From Burkholderia lata (GTDB taxonomy: Bacteria; Pseudomonadota; Gammaproteobacteria; Burkholderiales; Burkholderiaceae), in the NCBI RefSeq assembly GCF_000012945.1, contig NC_007511.1, positions 3,286,001-3,350,000 of the forward strand: a stretch of 64,000 nt of DNA. The letters are read 5' to 3'. Both the position numbers and the translations under genes were made by a program. Positions within the stretch are counted from its first letter, which is position 1. Every line of letters begins with the position of its first letter. This document shows, one piece after another, positions 44,009-53,059 of the stretch. The notes beneath the pieces are model-generated. The model did no database searches. It was not told where the DNA came from and worked only from the letters and a program-made list of their open reading frames with translations.

Positions 44009-44431
44009 ATGAAAGAACGTGCGACCGTCCTCTGCCGGCGCGGCGGCCGGATCCTGCTGGTCGCGCGGTTGAATGCCCGCTGGGCGCTGCCCGGCGGCAA
44101 GCCGCGGCCCGGTGAATCGCTGCGCGACGCCGCGCGGCTCGAGCTGCTCGAAGAAACCGGGCTCGTGTGCGGCCACGCCCGCCATCTGCTCCGGATCGCC
44201 GGCACGCACAAGCTGCATCACGTGTTTCTGGCCGACATCGCGCCGGACGCGATCGCGCGCCCGACGAACGAGATCGCGCATTGCGCTTGGATCGACTCCG
44301 AATCGCTCGGGTCGTTGAATTGCAGCCAGCCGACGCCGCTCATCGTCGAACTCGCGTTCGACTGGCTGCGGCAGCCCCACCTCGTGCCAGGCGTGGCCGA
44401 TCTTGACGTGTTCGCCGGTATCGCGGCCTGA
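44009..44431 (+). CDS. NUDIX hydrolase
   Basis: A 140-residue NUDIX pyrophosphohydrolase. The Nudix box is GGKPRPGESLRDAARLELLEE followed by TGL: the catalytic Glu pair is present, but the first Arg of the REUXEE part is Leu (LELLEE). Substrate unknown (nucleoside diphosphate derivative). It starts 45 bp after a strong terminator, so expression may be attenuated. Start at MKERATVLC; a frame ten codons longer is less likely. Confidence 0.9.
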   Translation: MKERATVLCRRGGRILLVARLNARWALPGGKPRPGESLRDAARLELLEETGLVCGHARHLLRIAGTHKLHHVFLADIAPDAIARPTNEIAHCAWIDSESLGSLNCSQPTPLIVELAFDWLRQPHLVPGVADLDVFAGIAA

Positions 44432-44474
44432 GGTCTGCGCCTGCGGTGAGCGCGCGATACCGGTTCGTGCTGCG

Positions 44475-45608
44475 TTACATCTGCACGATGTCGAGCAGCG
44501 CCTTCTTGCCGCTCTTGTACGTGAACACCGAGATCGCGCCGTGCTTCAGGTCGCCCTGCGGCGTGAAGCTCGTCTCGCCGATCACGCCTTTGTAGTCGGT
44601 CGCCGGCATCGCAGCCAGCACCTTCGCCGGGTCGGTCGAGTTCGCGCGCTTCATCGCGTCGACGATGATGTACACGGCGTCATACGAGAACGGCGCATAC
44701 ACCTGCATCGGCTGGTGATAACGCGCTTCGTAGCGTTTCACGAACGCCGCGCCGCCCGGCATCTTCTCGAGCGCGATGCCGGCTTCGGAGCACACGACGT
44801 TGTCGGACGCCGGGCCCGCGAGCTTCGGCAGGTCGGTCGAGCACACGCCGTCGCCGGCGAGGATCTTCGCGCGCATGCCGAGCTGCCGCGCCTGCTTCGC
44901 GAGCGGCCCGCCCGTCGCATCCATGCCGCCGTACATGATCGCGTCCGGGTTCGCGCCCTTGATCTTCGTGAGGATCGCGCGGAAGTCGATCGCCTTGTCG
45001 TTGGTCGCGTCGCGCGACACGACCTTCATCCCGGCGGCCTTCGCGGCCTTCTCGAACTCGGTCGCGAGGCCCTGCCCGTACGCGGTCGAATCGTCGACCA
45101 CGGCCACCGTCTTGATGCCCATGTTCTTCGCCGCGTACATCGCGAGCGCCGGCCCCTGCTGCGCGTCGGTCGCCACCACGCGATAGGTCGTCTTGAAGCC
45201 CTGCTGCGTGTACGTCGGGTTGGTCGCGGCCTGCGAGATCTGCACGACGCCGCCGTCGCGATAGACGCGCGACGCCGGGATCGACGTGCCCGAGTTGTGA
45301 TGGCCGACGACACCGACGACCTTGTCGTCGACGAGCCGCTGCGCAACCTGCGTCGCGGTGCGCGGATCGCCCGCGTCGTCCTGCGCGTCGAGCTGCAGCG
45401 TGACCTTCTTGCCGCCGATCGTCAGCCCCTTCGCATTGATTTCCTCGACCGCGAGGCGCGCGCCGTTCTCGCTGTCCTTGCCGAGGTGCGCGATCGCGCC
45501 CGTCAGCGGCGCGACGTGGCCGATGCGCACGATTTCGTCCGCATGTGCGGACAGCGCGCACGTGAGCGCGGCCGCCGCGGCGAGTGCCGTCATGGGATGT
45601 CGAAGCAT
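44475..45608 (-). CDS. Branched-chain amino acid ABC substrate-binding protein (LivK-like)
   Basis: A 377-residue periplasmic binding protein with signal peptide 1-23 (LTCALSAHA). Type I fold: VRIGHVAPLTGAIAHLGKDSENGARLAVEEIN at the N-terminus, GVVGHHNSGTSIPASRVY mid-protein. No permease or ATPase gene is adjacent, so it must dock to a transporter elsewhere. It ends a three-gene minus-strand set with ornithine cyclodeaminase and an HDAC-like amidohydrolase, suggesting it delivers an amino acid or acylated amino acid to those enzymes. Confidence 0.93.
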   Translation of the reverse strand: MLRHPMTALAAAAALTCALSAHADEIVRIGHVAPLTGAIAHLGKDSENGARLAVEEINAKGLTIGGKKVTLQLDAQDDAGDPRTATQVAQRLVDDKVVGVVGHHNSGTSIPASRVYRDGGVVQISQAATNPTYTQQGFKTTYRVVATDAQQGPALAMYAAKNMGIKTVAVVDDSTAYGQGLATEFEKAAKAAGMKVVSRDATNDKAIDFRAILTKIKGANPDAIMYGGMDATGGPLAKQARQLGMRAKILAGDGVCSTDLPKLAGPASDNVVCSEAGIALEKMPGGAAFVKRYEARYHQPMQVYAPFSYDAVYIIVDAMKRANSTDPAKVLAAMPATDYKGVIGETSFTPQGDLKHGAISVFTYKSGKKALLDIVQM

Positions 45609-45684
45609 GTCTGTCTCCTGGTCAGTCTGGTGGGCCCCGTTCAATGCGGGACGTGTTGTGGTTCGGATGACGAAGCGGTTGCGG

Positions 45685-46761
45685 TCAATGGTGCAGCGCT
45701 TCCTGCACCGCACGGCCCATCCCGGCCGGCAGCACGGCGTTCTCGCCACGCGTCGCCACGCCGTACAGGTCCTTCGGATCGCGCGGCGCGGGAATCAGGT
45801 CGAGCTCGATGCCGATCTCGCGCTCGCGTGCCGCCGCGTTCAGGTAGCGCAGCGCCGAGAAATCCTCGAGCGCGAAGCCGACCGAGTCGAACACCGTCAC
45901 CTGCGCATCCGATTCGCGGCCCGGTTCGGCACCCGCCACGATCCGCGCGAACTCGATCACCGGGAAATCCGCCGGCATCTGCTGGATATCGCCTTCGATG
46001 CGCGTCTGCGGCTCGTACTCGACGACGACGCGTGCACGCCGCAGCACGTCCGCATGCAGCTCGGTCTTGCCCGGGCAATCGCCGCCCACGGCGTTCACGT
46101 GCATCCCGTCCTCGATCATGTCCGGCGTCAGGATCGTCGCGTTGGTCTTGTCGGCGGTGACCGTCGTCACGATATCCGCGCCGCGCACGGCCTCCGCCGC
46201 CGACCCGCAGCGGATCACGCGCAGCGCCGTGAACGGCGCGAGGTTGCGGATCAGCTTGTCGGTCGCGGCCGGGTCGATGTCGAACACGCGTAGCTCGTCG
46301 ATGCCGAGCATCTCGCGGAACGCGATCGCCTGGAATTCGCTCTGCGCGCCGTTGCCGATCAGCGCCATCGAACGCGCGTCGGCACGCGCGAGAAAGCGTG
46401 CGACCAATGCAGAGGTCGCAGCGGTGCGAATCGCCGTCGTCAGCGTCATCTCGCTGAGCAGCAGCGGATAGCCGGTATCGACGTCGGCCAGCACGCCGAA
46501 TGCCATCACCGTCAGCAGGTCGGCCTTGGTGTTCTTCGGATGGCCGTTCACGTACTTGAACGCGTACAGCCGCGCGTCCGACGTCGGCATCAGCTCGATC
46601 ACGCCATCGGTCGAATGGCTGGCGAGGCGTGCGGTCTTCTCGAACGTCTCCCAGCGCCGGTAGTCCTGCTCGATATACGAGGCCATCGTCGTCAGGATCT
46701 GCGTCATCCCGACTTCAGCCACGAGCGTCGATACGCTCGTCACATCCAGATATCGCGTCAT
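45685..46761 (-). CDS. Ornithine cyclodeaminase / mu-crystallin family enzyme
   Basis: A 358-residue NAD-dependent enzyme expected to deaminate and cyclise L-ornithine to L-proline, or lysine to pipecolate. Landmarks: SALIVARFLARADA-like lead-in, NAD loop ALIGNGAQSEFQAIAF, HVNAVGGDCPGKTEL, and the conserved KYVNGHP block. Start at MTRYLDVTSV. It follows the HDAC-like gene by 68 bp on the same strand. Confidence 0.92.
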   Translation of the reverse strand: MTRYLDVTSVSTLVAEVGMTQILTTMASYIEQDYRRWETFEKTARLASHSTDGVIELMPTSDARLYAFKYVNGHPKNTKADLLTVMAFGVLADVDTGYPLLLSEMTLTTAIRTAATSALVARFLARADARSMALIGNGAQSEFQAIAFREMLGIDELRVFDIDPAATDKLIRNLAPFTALRVIRCGSAAEAVRGADIVTTVTADKTNATILTPDMIEDGMHVNAVGGDCPGKTELHADVLRRARVVVEYEPQTRIEGDIQQMPADFPVIEFARIVAGAEPGRESDAQVTVFDSVGFALEDFSALRYLNAAAREREIGIELDLIPAPRDPKDLYGVATRGENAVLPAGMGRAVQEALHH

Positions 46762-46829
46762 GCCCTTGCTCCACGGTTGCGGCGGCCTGCACGGAGCACG
46801 GCCGCCGTTGAAACAGTCGGCGCCGCGCG

Positions 46830-47867
46830 TTACGCGCGCCCTTCGAATCCCAGCAGCACGTTGACCGCATTGATGCCGATCTCGTCGACCATGTAGCCGC
46901 CTTCCATCACGAACAGCGTCGGCACGTTCAGGCGCGCGAGCGCCGCGCCGATGCGCAGGTAGTCGGGCGAACGCAGCCGGAAGTGGCTGATCGGGTCGTG
47001 CTCGAAGGTGTCGACGCCGAGCGAGACGACGAGCGCGTCGGGTGCATGCGCGGCGATCGCGGTGGCCGCGTGATCGAGCGCCGCCGAGTAGGTATCCCAC
47101 AGCGTGCCCTTCGGCAGCGGCAGGTTCAGGTTGAACCCTTCGCCCGCGCCGATGCCGCGCTCGTCCGCGTAGCCGGAGAAGTACGGGTACGACACCGGCG
47201 GCTCACCGTGGATCGACGCGAACAACACGTCCGCGCGGTCGTAGAAGATGTCCTGCGTGCCGTTGCCGTGGTGGAAATCGACGTCGAGCACCGCGACGCG
47301 TGCCGCGCCTTGCGCGACGCAGTGCTGCGCGGCGATCGCCGCGTTGTTCAGGTAGCAATAGCCGCCCATGTACTCGCGGCCCGCGTGATGGCCGGGCGGG
47401 CGGCACAGCGCGAACGCCGCGCGCGTTGCACCGCTCGACAGCAGGTCGGCACCGGTGAGCGCGGAGTTCGCGCTCGCGCTCACGGCATCCCACGTACCGG
47501 CGTTGATCGGCGCACCGGCGTCCATCGCGTAGAAACCGAGCTTGCCGTCGATGAACGCGGGCGGCGTCGCGGCCGCCGGCATCGCGCGCACCGGCCACAC
47601 GAGCGGCAGCGCCTGGCAGGTGCGGCCCGTCGCGGTCCACTCGTCCCACGCGCCGGCGAGGAAATCGACGTAGCGCGCGCTGTGCGCGGCCGCGTAGTGG
47701 GCGCGGTCGAACGGTTTCGGCGCGATCACGTCGCCGAGACCGGCGGCACGCACCTGCGCAAGCACCGTTTCGGCGCGAAGGGGGTTTTCGAACGAATCGG
47801 TGATCGCGCCGTCCTTCAATTCGACGCCGCGATGCAGTTGGTGATCGCTGCTGTAGACCGTGAGCAT
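46830..47867 (-). CDS. Acetylpolyamine amidohydrolase / HDAC-family deacetylase
   Basis: A 345-residue zinc deacetylase of the class II HDAC/AphA group. The active site shows RPPGHHAGREYMGGYCYLNN (His-His dyad) and DVDFHHGNGTQDIFYD (zinc ligands Asp/His), with a second zinc-site Asp in GVDTFEHDP. Prokaryotic members remove acetyl groups from polyamines or acylated amino acids. Start MLTVYSSDH. First gene of the set, divergent from Lrp. Confidence 0.93.
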   Translation of the reverse strand: MLTVYSSDHQLHRGVELKDGAITDSFENPLRAETVLAQVRAAGLGDVIAPKPFDRAHYAAAHSARYVDFLAGAWDEWTATGRTCQALPLVWPVRAMPAAATPPAFIDGKLGFYAMDAGAPINAGTWDAVSASANSALTGADLLSSGATRAAFALCRPPGHHAGREYMGGYCYLNNAAIAAQHCVAQGAARVAVLDVDFHHGNGTQDIFYDRADVLFASIHGEPPVSYPYFSGYADERGIGAGEGFNLNLPLPKGTLWDTYSAALDHAATAIAAHAPDALVVSLGVDTFEHDPISHFRLRSPDYLRIGAALARLNVPTLFVMEGGYMVDEIGINAVNVLLGFEGRA

Positions 47868-47982
47868 GGTTGACCGTTGCAGTGAGGGTGGCAACAGTTT
47901 ATTGACGGCAACCGGCAATAGCTTTGCTTTCGACGCGCGGCTTTCGTACAATTTTGAGAAAACCGCCTACGGAATCCCGGAA
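47868..47982. promoter_or_regulatory. Divergent promoter with paired imperfect palindromes
   Basis: Between the deacetylase and Lrp starts: GTTGC-N10-GCAAC and TATTG-N11-CAATA, then AT-rich TTTCGTACAATTTTGAGAAA. The arrangement fits multi-site binding by an Lrp octamer. No experimentally defined site recognised. Confidence 0.4.
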
Positions 47983-48471
47983 ATGAGCAAAAATCGCGCT
48001 TCGGCCGAACTGGATGGCGTCGACCGCGCCATGCTGCGCCTGCTGCAGGACGACGGCGCGCTGTCGAACGCGACGCTCGGCGAGAAGCTGTCGCTGAGCG
48101 TCACGCCCTGCTGGCGGCGCCGCAAGCGGCTCGAGGACGAACGCGTGATCACCGGCTACCAGGCGAACCTCGACCGGCGCGCGCTCGGCATGAACGTGTT
48201 CGCATTCGTGCAGGTGACGTTCAACATGCACTCCGACCAGGATTCCGATCACTTCGAGGACGTGATCCGGCAGCACGACGAGGTGACGTCCTGCCACAAG
48301 ATCACGGGCGCGGCCGACTACATCCTGCAGGTCGTCGCGGCCGATCTCGACGCGTATGCGGAATTCGTCGAGCGCGTGCTGCGCAAGCAGGCCGGGGTGT
48401 CGTCGATCCAGTCGAGCCTCGCGTTGCGCGAAGTGAAGTTCTCGTCGCGCGTGCCGGTGCCGGGCGACTGA
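47983..48471 (+). CDS. Lrp/AsnC-family regulator
   Basis: A 162-residue regulator with an AsnC HTH (residues 12-60, LRLLQDDGALSNATLGEKLSLSVTPCWRRRKRLE) and an RAM ligand-binding domain (VFAFVQVTFNMHSDQDSDHFEDVI, SCHKITGAADYILQVVAADLDAY). Divergent from the deacetylase/cyclodeaminase/LivK set and its likely amino-acid-sensing regulator. ATG at 47983 is set by CCCGGAA. Confidence 0.93.
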   Translation: MSKNRASAELDGVDRAMLRLLQDDGALSNATLGEKLSLSVTPCWRRRKRLEDERVITGYQANLDRRALGMNVFAFVQVTFNMHSDQDSDHFEDVIRQHDEVTSCHKITGAADYILQVVAADLDAYAEFVERVLRKQAGVSSIQSSLALREVKFSSRVPVPGD

Positions 48472-48536
48472 ACGATGCGGCGAACGCGCAGGCCGCCACC
48501 CGATTCTCCGAAACTCATCCCATGGAGCACTACCCT

Positions 48537-48836
48537 ATGAAGCGTTTCATCCCTTCCGCTTCGCTGGCCGCCACGCTGGCCTGCGCGTTTGTCCTGAGCG
48601 CCTGTGCCGCGCAATCCGCGCCGCCGGCGCAATCGCCGGCTCAATCGTCGGCGCCGGCCGTACCGCCGATGCCCGGCAGCGATCGCGATGCACACGGCTG
48701 CATCCCGTCGGCCGGCTATTCGTGGTGCGAAGCAACGCGACAATGCGAACGCCCGTGGGAACTCGCCAAGCAGAAGGGCTTCGCGAACTCGGCGCAGGCG
48801 TACGACCAGTTCTGCCGGAACGCTGCCGCGAAGTAA
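48537..48836 (+). CDS. Small Cys-rich lipoprotein
   Basis: A 99-residue lipoprotein: signal and lipobox LSAC (Cys23), an Ala/Pro/Gln-rich spacer (25-47), then a compact domain with Cys55, Cys64, Cys70 and Cys93 (GCIPSAGYSWCEATRQC ... QFC) that could form two disulfides. The GYSWCEA...CxRPWEL pattern is common in small proteobacterial lipoproteins of unknown role. GGAG ribosome site before this Met favours it over an ATG five codons upstream. Confidence 0.82.
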   Translation: MKRFIPSASLAATLACAFVLSACAAQSAPPAQSPAQSSAPAVPPMPGSDRDAHGCIPSAGYSWCEATRQCERPWELAKQKGFANSAQAYDQFCRNAAAK

Positions 48837-49251
48837 AGTGACCTGACGTCACGCGATCGTGTCGCGGCGCACTGCCGCGACGCGACGCAGCCCCCCTCGA
48901 CATCCCCTCCCGATCCCGCGCAGTTATCCCCAGCTTTCCCGCTTCCCGCGACCGTCATTCCGGAAACCCGGACACGCAAAAAACCCCACAAAAACAACGG
49001 TATTTTTCGTTTGTGACACAGCAAACGAGTTCGGTTACATTACGCGCCCCTTGCCATCCCGCCCCCGCAAAACGCGTCGCGCGCGGCCTCTTTCCACGCA
49101 GCCTGAAGCGCCTTCCGCTCAGGCTTGCCGCAAGGGCCCGGGCGCGTTGTGCGCCACTGTGACGCAGGCGCTTGCCTGCCCGCAGGAAGCCGATCCGAAG
49201 GTGTCCTTCCCGACGGTTTCGCGTGCGCAAATGCAACGGCGCGCGGCGTCG
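48837..49251. other. Long leader/intergenic region of mqo
   Basis: No gene. A possible promoter is TTGTGA-N18-TTACAT near 49012-49040, which would give a leader of about 320 nt. A GCAGGC-N4-GCCTGC hairpin lies near 49166-49181. The frame runs open into mqo, but that extension lacks protein-like features. Confidence 0.45.
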
Positions 49252-49288
49252 ATCCGGAATTCCGGATTCGCGATCCGGATCTCCGGAT
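49252..49288. promoter_or_regulatory. Two 16-bp palindromes phased by 21 bp upstream of mqo
   Basis: ATCCGGAATTCCGGAT (49252-49267, perfect) and ATCCGGATCTCCGGAT (49273-49288, central mismatch), separated by TCGCG. Start-to-start distance is 21 bp, two helical turns, so two dimers could bind the same DNA face. They lie 78 bp before the mqo start. Confidence 0.65.
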
Positions 49289-49365
49289 ACGTGTTTCACC
49301 GCGGTCGACACACGCGCCGGGCGGCTTGGCAAACCGATGCATCCAAGTTGAAAAAGGGATCTGCT

Positions 49366-51009
49366 GTGATCAAAACGTTACGGGTAATACTGTCGGCGCT
49401 CGCGCTGTGCGTCGCGACTTCGTCCGCGCATGCCGCCGATACGAAGAAGGTCGACGTCCTGCTGGTGGGCGGCGGCATCATGAGCTCGACGCTCGGCGTC
49501 TGGCTGCACGAGCTTCAACCTGACTGGTCGATGACGATGGTCGAGCGCCTCGACGGCGTCGCACTGGAAAGCTCGAACGGCTGGAACAACGCCGGCACCG
49601 GCCACTCGGCGCTCGCCGAACTCAACTACACGCCGGAGAAGGCAGACGGCAAGATCGACATCTCGAAAGCGATCGAGATCAACGAGTCGTTCCAGATCTC
49701 GCGCCAGTTCTGGGCGTGGCAGGTCAAGCAGGGCGTGCTGAAGAACCCGCATTCGTTCATCAACTCGACGCCGCACATGAGCTTCGTGTGGGGCGACGAC
49801 AACGTGCGCTTCCTGAAGAAGCGCTACGAAGCGCTGCAGGCGAGCCCGCTGTTCCGCGGGATGCAGTATTCGGAAGACTACGACCAGATCAAGCAGTGGG
49901 TGCCGCTGATGATGGAAGGCCGTGACCCCAAGCAAAAGGTCGCAGCAACGTGGACGCCGATCGGCACCGACGTGAACTTCGGCGAGATCACGCGCCAGTT
50001 CGTCGGCTACCTGAAAACGCAGCCGAACTTCACGCTGTCGCTGTCGAGCGAAGTGCGCGAGATCTCACGCAACGCCGACGGCACGTGGCACGTGAGCTGG
50101 GTCAAGCTGCACTCGGATGAGCCGGCGCAATCGGTCGACGCGAAGTTCGTGTTCATCGGCGCGGGCGGCGGTGCGCTGCACCTGCTGCAGGCGTCGGGCG
50201 TCCCCGAGGCGAAGGACTACGGCGCGTTCCCGGTCGGCGGCTCGTTCCTCGTGACCGAGAACCCCGAAGTCGTGAAGCAGCATCTCGCGAAGGCATACGG
50301 CAAGGCGTCGGTCGGCTCGCCGCCGATGTCGGTGCCGCACCTCGACACGCGGATCATCGACGGCAAGAAGATCATCCTGTTCGGGCCGTTCGCGACGTTC
50401 TCGACCAAGTTCCTGAAGAACGGTTCGTACTTCGACCTGCTCAAGAGCACCAACACGCACAACGTCGCACCGATGATGCGCGTGGGCGTGGACGAATTCC
50501 CGCTGGTCCAGTACCTCGCCGGCCAGCTGATGCTGTCGGATGACGATCGTTTCAACGCGCTGAAGGAATACTTCCCGAACGCGAAGAAGGAAGACTGGCG
50601 CCTGTGGCAAGCTGGCCAGCGCGTGCAGATCATCAAGCGCGACCCGGTGAAGGGTGGCGTGCTGAAGCTCGGCACCGAAATCGTCGCGTCGCAGGACGGC
50701 AGCATCGCAGGCCTGCTCGGCGCATCGCCGGGCGCGTCGACGGCCGCGCCGATCATGCTGAACCTGATGAAGAAGGTGTTCAAGGACAAGGTCGCGACGC
50801 CCGAGTGGCAGCAGAAGATCCGCCAGATCGTGCCGAGCTACGGCACGAAGCTGAACGACAGCCCGGCGAAGGTCGTCGAGGAATGGACCTACACCAGCGA
50901 CGTGCTGCAGCTGTCGCCGCCGCCGAAGATCGACGTCAACACGCCGTCGCAGGCCACCGGCACCGCGCCGGCCCGCCCGGCGAAGGCTTCGGCCGACATG
51001 GCGCTGTAA
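49366..51009 (+). CDS. mqo: Malate:quinone oxidoreductase
   Basis: A 547-residue FAD enzyme oxidising malate to oxaloacetate and passing electrons to quinone. The FAD motif is [20 protein letters not shown], followed by [25 protein letters not shown] and [11 protein letters not shown], all characteristic of Mqo. It starts at GTG with an AAAAGGGAT ribosome site. Unusually the first 25 residues read as a signal peptide ([20 protein letters not shown]), predicting export, while most Mqo enzymes are cytoplasmic-side peripheral proteins. Confidence 0.95.
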   Translation: MIKTLRVILSALALCVATSSAHAADTKKVDVLLVGGGIMSSTLGVWLHELQPDWSMTMVERLDGVALESSNGWNNAGTGHSALAELNYTPEKADGKIDISKAIEINESFQISRQFWAWQVKQGVLKNPHSFINSTPHMSFVWGDDNVRFLKKRYEALQASPLFRGMQYSEDYDQIKQWVPLMMEGRDPKQKVAATWTPIGTDVNFGEITRQFVGYLKTQPNFTLSLSSEVREISRNADGTWHVSWVKLHSDEPAQSVDAKFVFIGAGGGALHLLQASGVPEAKDYGAFPVGGSFLVTENPEVVKQHLAKAYGKASVGSPPMSVPHLDTRIIDGKKIILFGPFATFSTKFLKNGSYFDLLKSTNTHNVAPMMRVGVDEFPLVQYLAGQLMLSDDDRFNALKEYFPNAKKEDWRLWQAGQRVQIIKRDPVKGGVLKLGTEIVASQDGSIAGLLGASPGASTAAPIMLNLMKKVFKDKVATPEWQQKIRQIVPSYGTKLNDSPAKVVEEWTYTSDVLQLSPPPKIDVNTPSQATGTAPARPAKASADMAL

Positions 51010-51076
51010 CGCGCCGAGCGGCGACGCGAAACGCGACGGGCAGGCCGTTGCCCGTTCCGTCCTGTTTCGACTGAAA

Positions 51077-51151
51077 GACGGATCGCCTCTCGCTCCGAAG
51101 AACGGGGAGGCGATCCGTCATCTGCGGCCATCCGTGAGGATGGCCGTTTTT
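51077..51151 (+). terminator. Double hairpin terminator of mqo
   Basis: First hairpin GACGGATCGCCTC (51077-51089) with GAGGCGATCCGTC (51107-51119), 13 bp perfect. Second CGGCCATCC-GTGA-GGATGGCCG (51125-51146) followed by TTTTT: a standard intrinsic terminator. The remaining sequence to 51446 shows no gene. Confidence 0.85.
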
Positions 51152-51446
51152 GCGTCGGCGACCGGCGCCGTGGCGCGTGCCACCGGCCGCAAGATCGCGG
51201 CGCCCGGGTGAAATCGACCGTTTGCGCCGATTCCGCCGCATCCGGCCCGGCACCGTGCGCGGTATCCGCTAGAATTGCGGCACGCGCGATCCCGAATCGC
51301 CCTCCCGATCCATCATCCGCAGCGTCGCACCCTCACGCCACCGTCCGCACCGCCCCGTTCCCGAGGGCGCACGCGACCGCCGTGGCCGTGTGACGCCCGC
51401 GCCCGCCCGCTAAGGGCGCACAACCGAATTCAGCTGGAGAAAGACC

Positions 51447-51644
51447 GTGTTTACCTGCCGAAACCAGAGCTGCGGCACGCCGTGGGAGCAGTCCGACGTC
51501 GTCATCAAGGACGAAGGCCAGGGGCTGCTGTTCCGCTGCCCGCTGTGCGGCGCGCGCAACTACCTCGAACGCTTCGAAGACGACGAAGGCAAGGTCGTCT
51601 ACGAGCAGATGGAAGGCCGCCCTTACCTCGGAGACCTGGAATGA
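51447..51644 (+). CDS. Zinc-ribbon protein, 65 aa
   Basis: A 65-residue protein with two Cys pairs: Cys4/Cys9 (CRNQSC) and Cys31/Cys34 (CPLC), the layout of a zinc ribbon. The C-terminus is acidic. It begins at GTG and ends in an ATGA overlap with dbpA, so translation is coupled and a role with the RNA helicase or ribosome assembly is likely. No precise family assigned. Confidence 0.82.
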   Translation: MFTCRNQSCGTPWEQSDVVIKDEGQGLLFRCPLCGARNYLERFEDDEGKVVYEQMEGRPYLGDLE

Positions 51645-53038
51645 CCCAGCCGACCGCCACGCCGTTCAGCGCGCTGTCGTTGACGCCCGCCACGCTCGCC
51701 AACCTCGCGCAGCTCGGCTATGTCGACATGACGCCGATCCAGGCCGCGAGCCTGCCGATCGCGCTGGCCGGCCAGGACCTGATCGCGCAGGCGAAGACGG
51801 GCAGCGGCAAGACCGCCGCGTTCTCGCTCGCGCTGCTGGCCCGCCTCGACGCGCGCCGCTTCGACGTGCAGGCGATGATCCTGTGCCCGACGCGCGAACT
51901 CGCCGATCAGGTCACGCAGGAAGTGCGCCGCCTCGCGCGCGCCGAGGAAAACGTGAAGGTGCTGACGCTGTGCGGCGGCACGCCGATGCGCCCGCAAACG
52001 CAGAGCCTCGAGCACGGCGCGCACATCGTCGTCGGCACGCCGGGCCGCATCATGGATCACCTCGATCGCGGCAACCTGAAGCTCGACGCACTGAATACGC
52101 TGGTGCTCGACGAAGCCGACCGGATGCTCGACATGGGCTTCTTCGACGACATCGCGAAGGTCGCGCGGATGTGCCCGACCACGCGCCAGACGCTGCTGTT
52201 CTCCGCGACCTACCCGGACGGCATCGCGAAGCTGAGCCAGCAGTTCCTGCGCAACCCGAAGGAAGTGAAACTCGCGGAGCGCCACGACGACAGCAAGATC
52301 CGCCAGCGCTTCTATGAAGTGACGGAAGACGAGCGGCTGCATGCGGTGGGCCAGCTGCTGAACCACTACCGGCCGGTGAGCACGATCGCGTTCTGCAACA
52401 CCAAGCAGCAGTGCCGCGACCTGCTCGACGTGCTGCACGCGCAGGGCTTCCACGCGCTCGCGCTGCACGGCGAGCTCGACCAGCGCGAGCGCGACCAGGT
52501 GCTGATCCAGTTCGCGAACCGCAGCTGCTCGGTGCTGGTGGCAACTGACGTCGCCGCGCGCGGGCTCGACATCGCGCAGCTCGAGGCGGTGATCAACGTC
52601 GACGTGACGCCCGACCCCGAAGTGCACGTGCACCGCATCGGCCGCACCGGCCGCGCGGATCAGGACGGCTGGGCGCTGAGCCTCGCGAGCATGGACGAAA
52701 TGGGTCGCGTCGGCGGGATCGAGCAGGCGCAGAAGCGCGAGGTCGAATGGCATCCGCTCGCGGAGCTGACGCCGACCGGCACCGACACGCTGCTGCCGCC
52801 GATGGAAACGCTGCAGATCCTCGGCGGGCGCAAGGACAAGATCCGCCCGGGCGACGTGCTCGGCGCGCTGACCGGCGACGCCGGGTTCGACGGCAAGCAG
52901 ATCGGCAAGATCAACGTGACCGAGTTCTCGACCTATGTCGCGCTCGAGCGCGGCGTGGCGCACGACGCGCTGCGCAAGCTCAATGCCGGGAAAATCAAAG
53001 GCAAGCGGGTCAAGGTCCGGTTGATGGACGAAGAGTGA
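51641..53038 (+). CDS. dbpA: ATP-dependent RNA helicase DbpA
   Basis: A 465-residue DEAD-box helicase. Q motif LAQLGYVDMTPIQ, Walker A AKTGSGKT, PTRELADQV, TPGRIMDHLD, DEAD at VLDEADRMLD, SAT, and C-terminal HRIGRTGR. The last 75 residues form the DbpA RNA-binding domain (IGKINVTEFSTYVALERGV ... KGKRVKVRLMDEE) that recognises hairpin 92 of 23S rRNA. It acts in 50S subunit assembly. Start overlaps the zinc-ribbon gene by 4 bp. Confidence 0.95.
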   Translation: MTQPTATPFSALSLTPATLANLAQLGYVDMTPIQAASLPIALAGQDLIAQAKTGSGKTAAFSLALLARLDARRFDVQAMILCPTRELADQVTQEVRRLARAEENVKVLTLCGGTPMRPQTQSLEHGAHIVVGTPGRIMDHLDRGNLKLDALNTLVLDEADRMLDMGFFDDIAKVARMCPTTRQTLLFSATYPDGIAKLSQQFLRNPKEVKLAERHDDSKIRQRFYEVTEDERLHAVGQLLNHYRPVSTIAFCNTKQQCRDLLDVLHAQGFHALALHGELDQRERDQVLIQFANRSCSVLVATDVAARGLDIAQLEAVINVDVTPDPEVHVHRIGRTGRADQDGWALSLASMDEMGRVGGIEQAQKREVEWHPLAELTPTGTDTLLPPMETLQILGGRKDKIRPGDVLGALTGDAGFDGKQIGKINVTEFSTYVALERGVAHDALRKLNAGKIKGKRVKVRLMDEE

Positions 53039-53059
53039 TGCCGGCGCGCGCCGCGACGC

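Noticed and set aside
43876..44115. Plus-strand frame crossing the terminator before the NUDIX gene
   Set aside because: It reads through a strong terminator and into the NUDIX gene in another frame.
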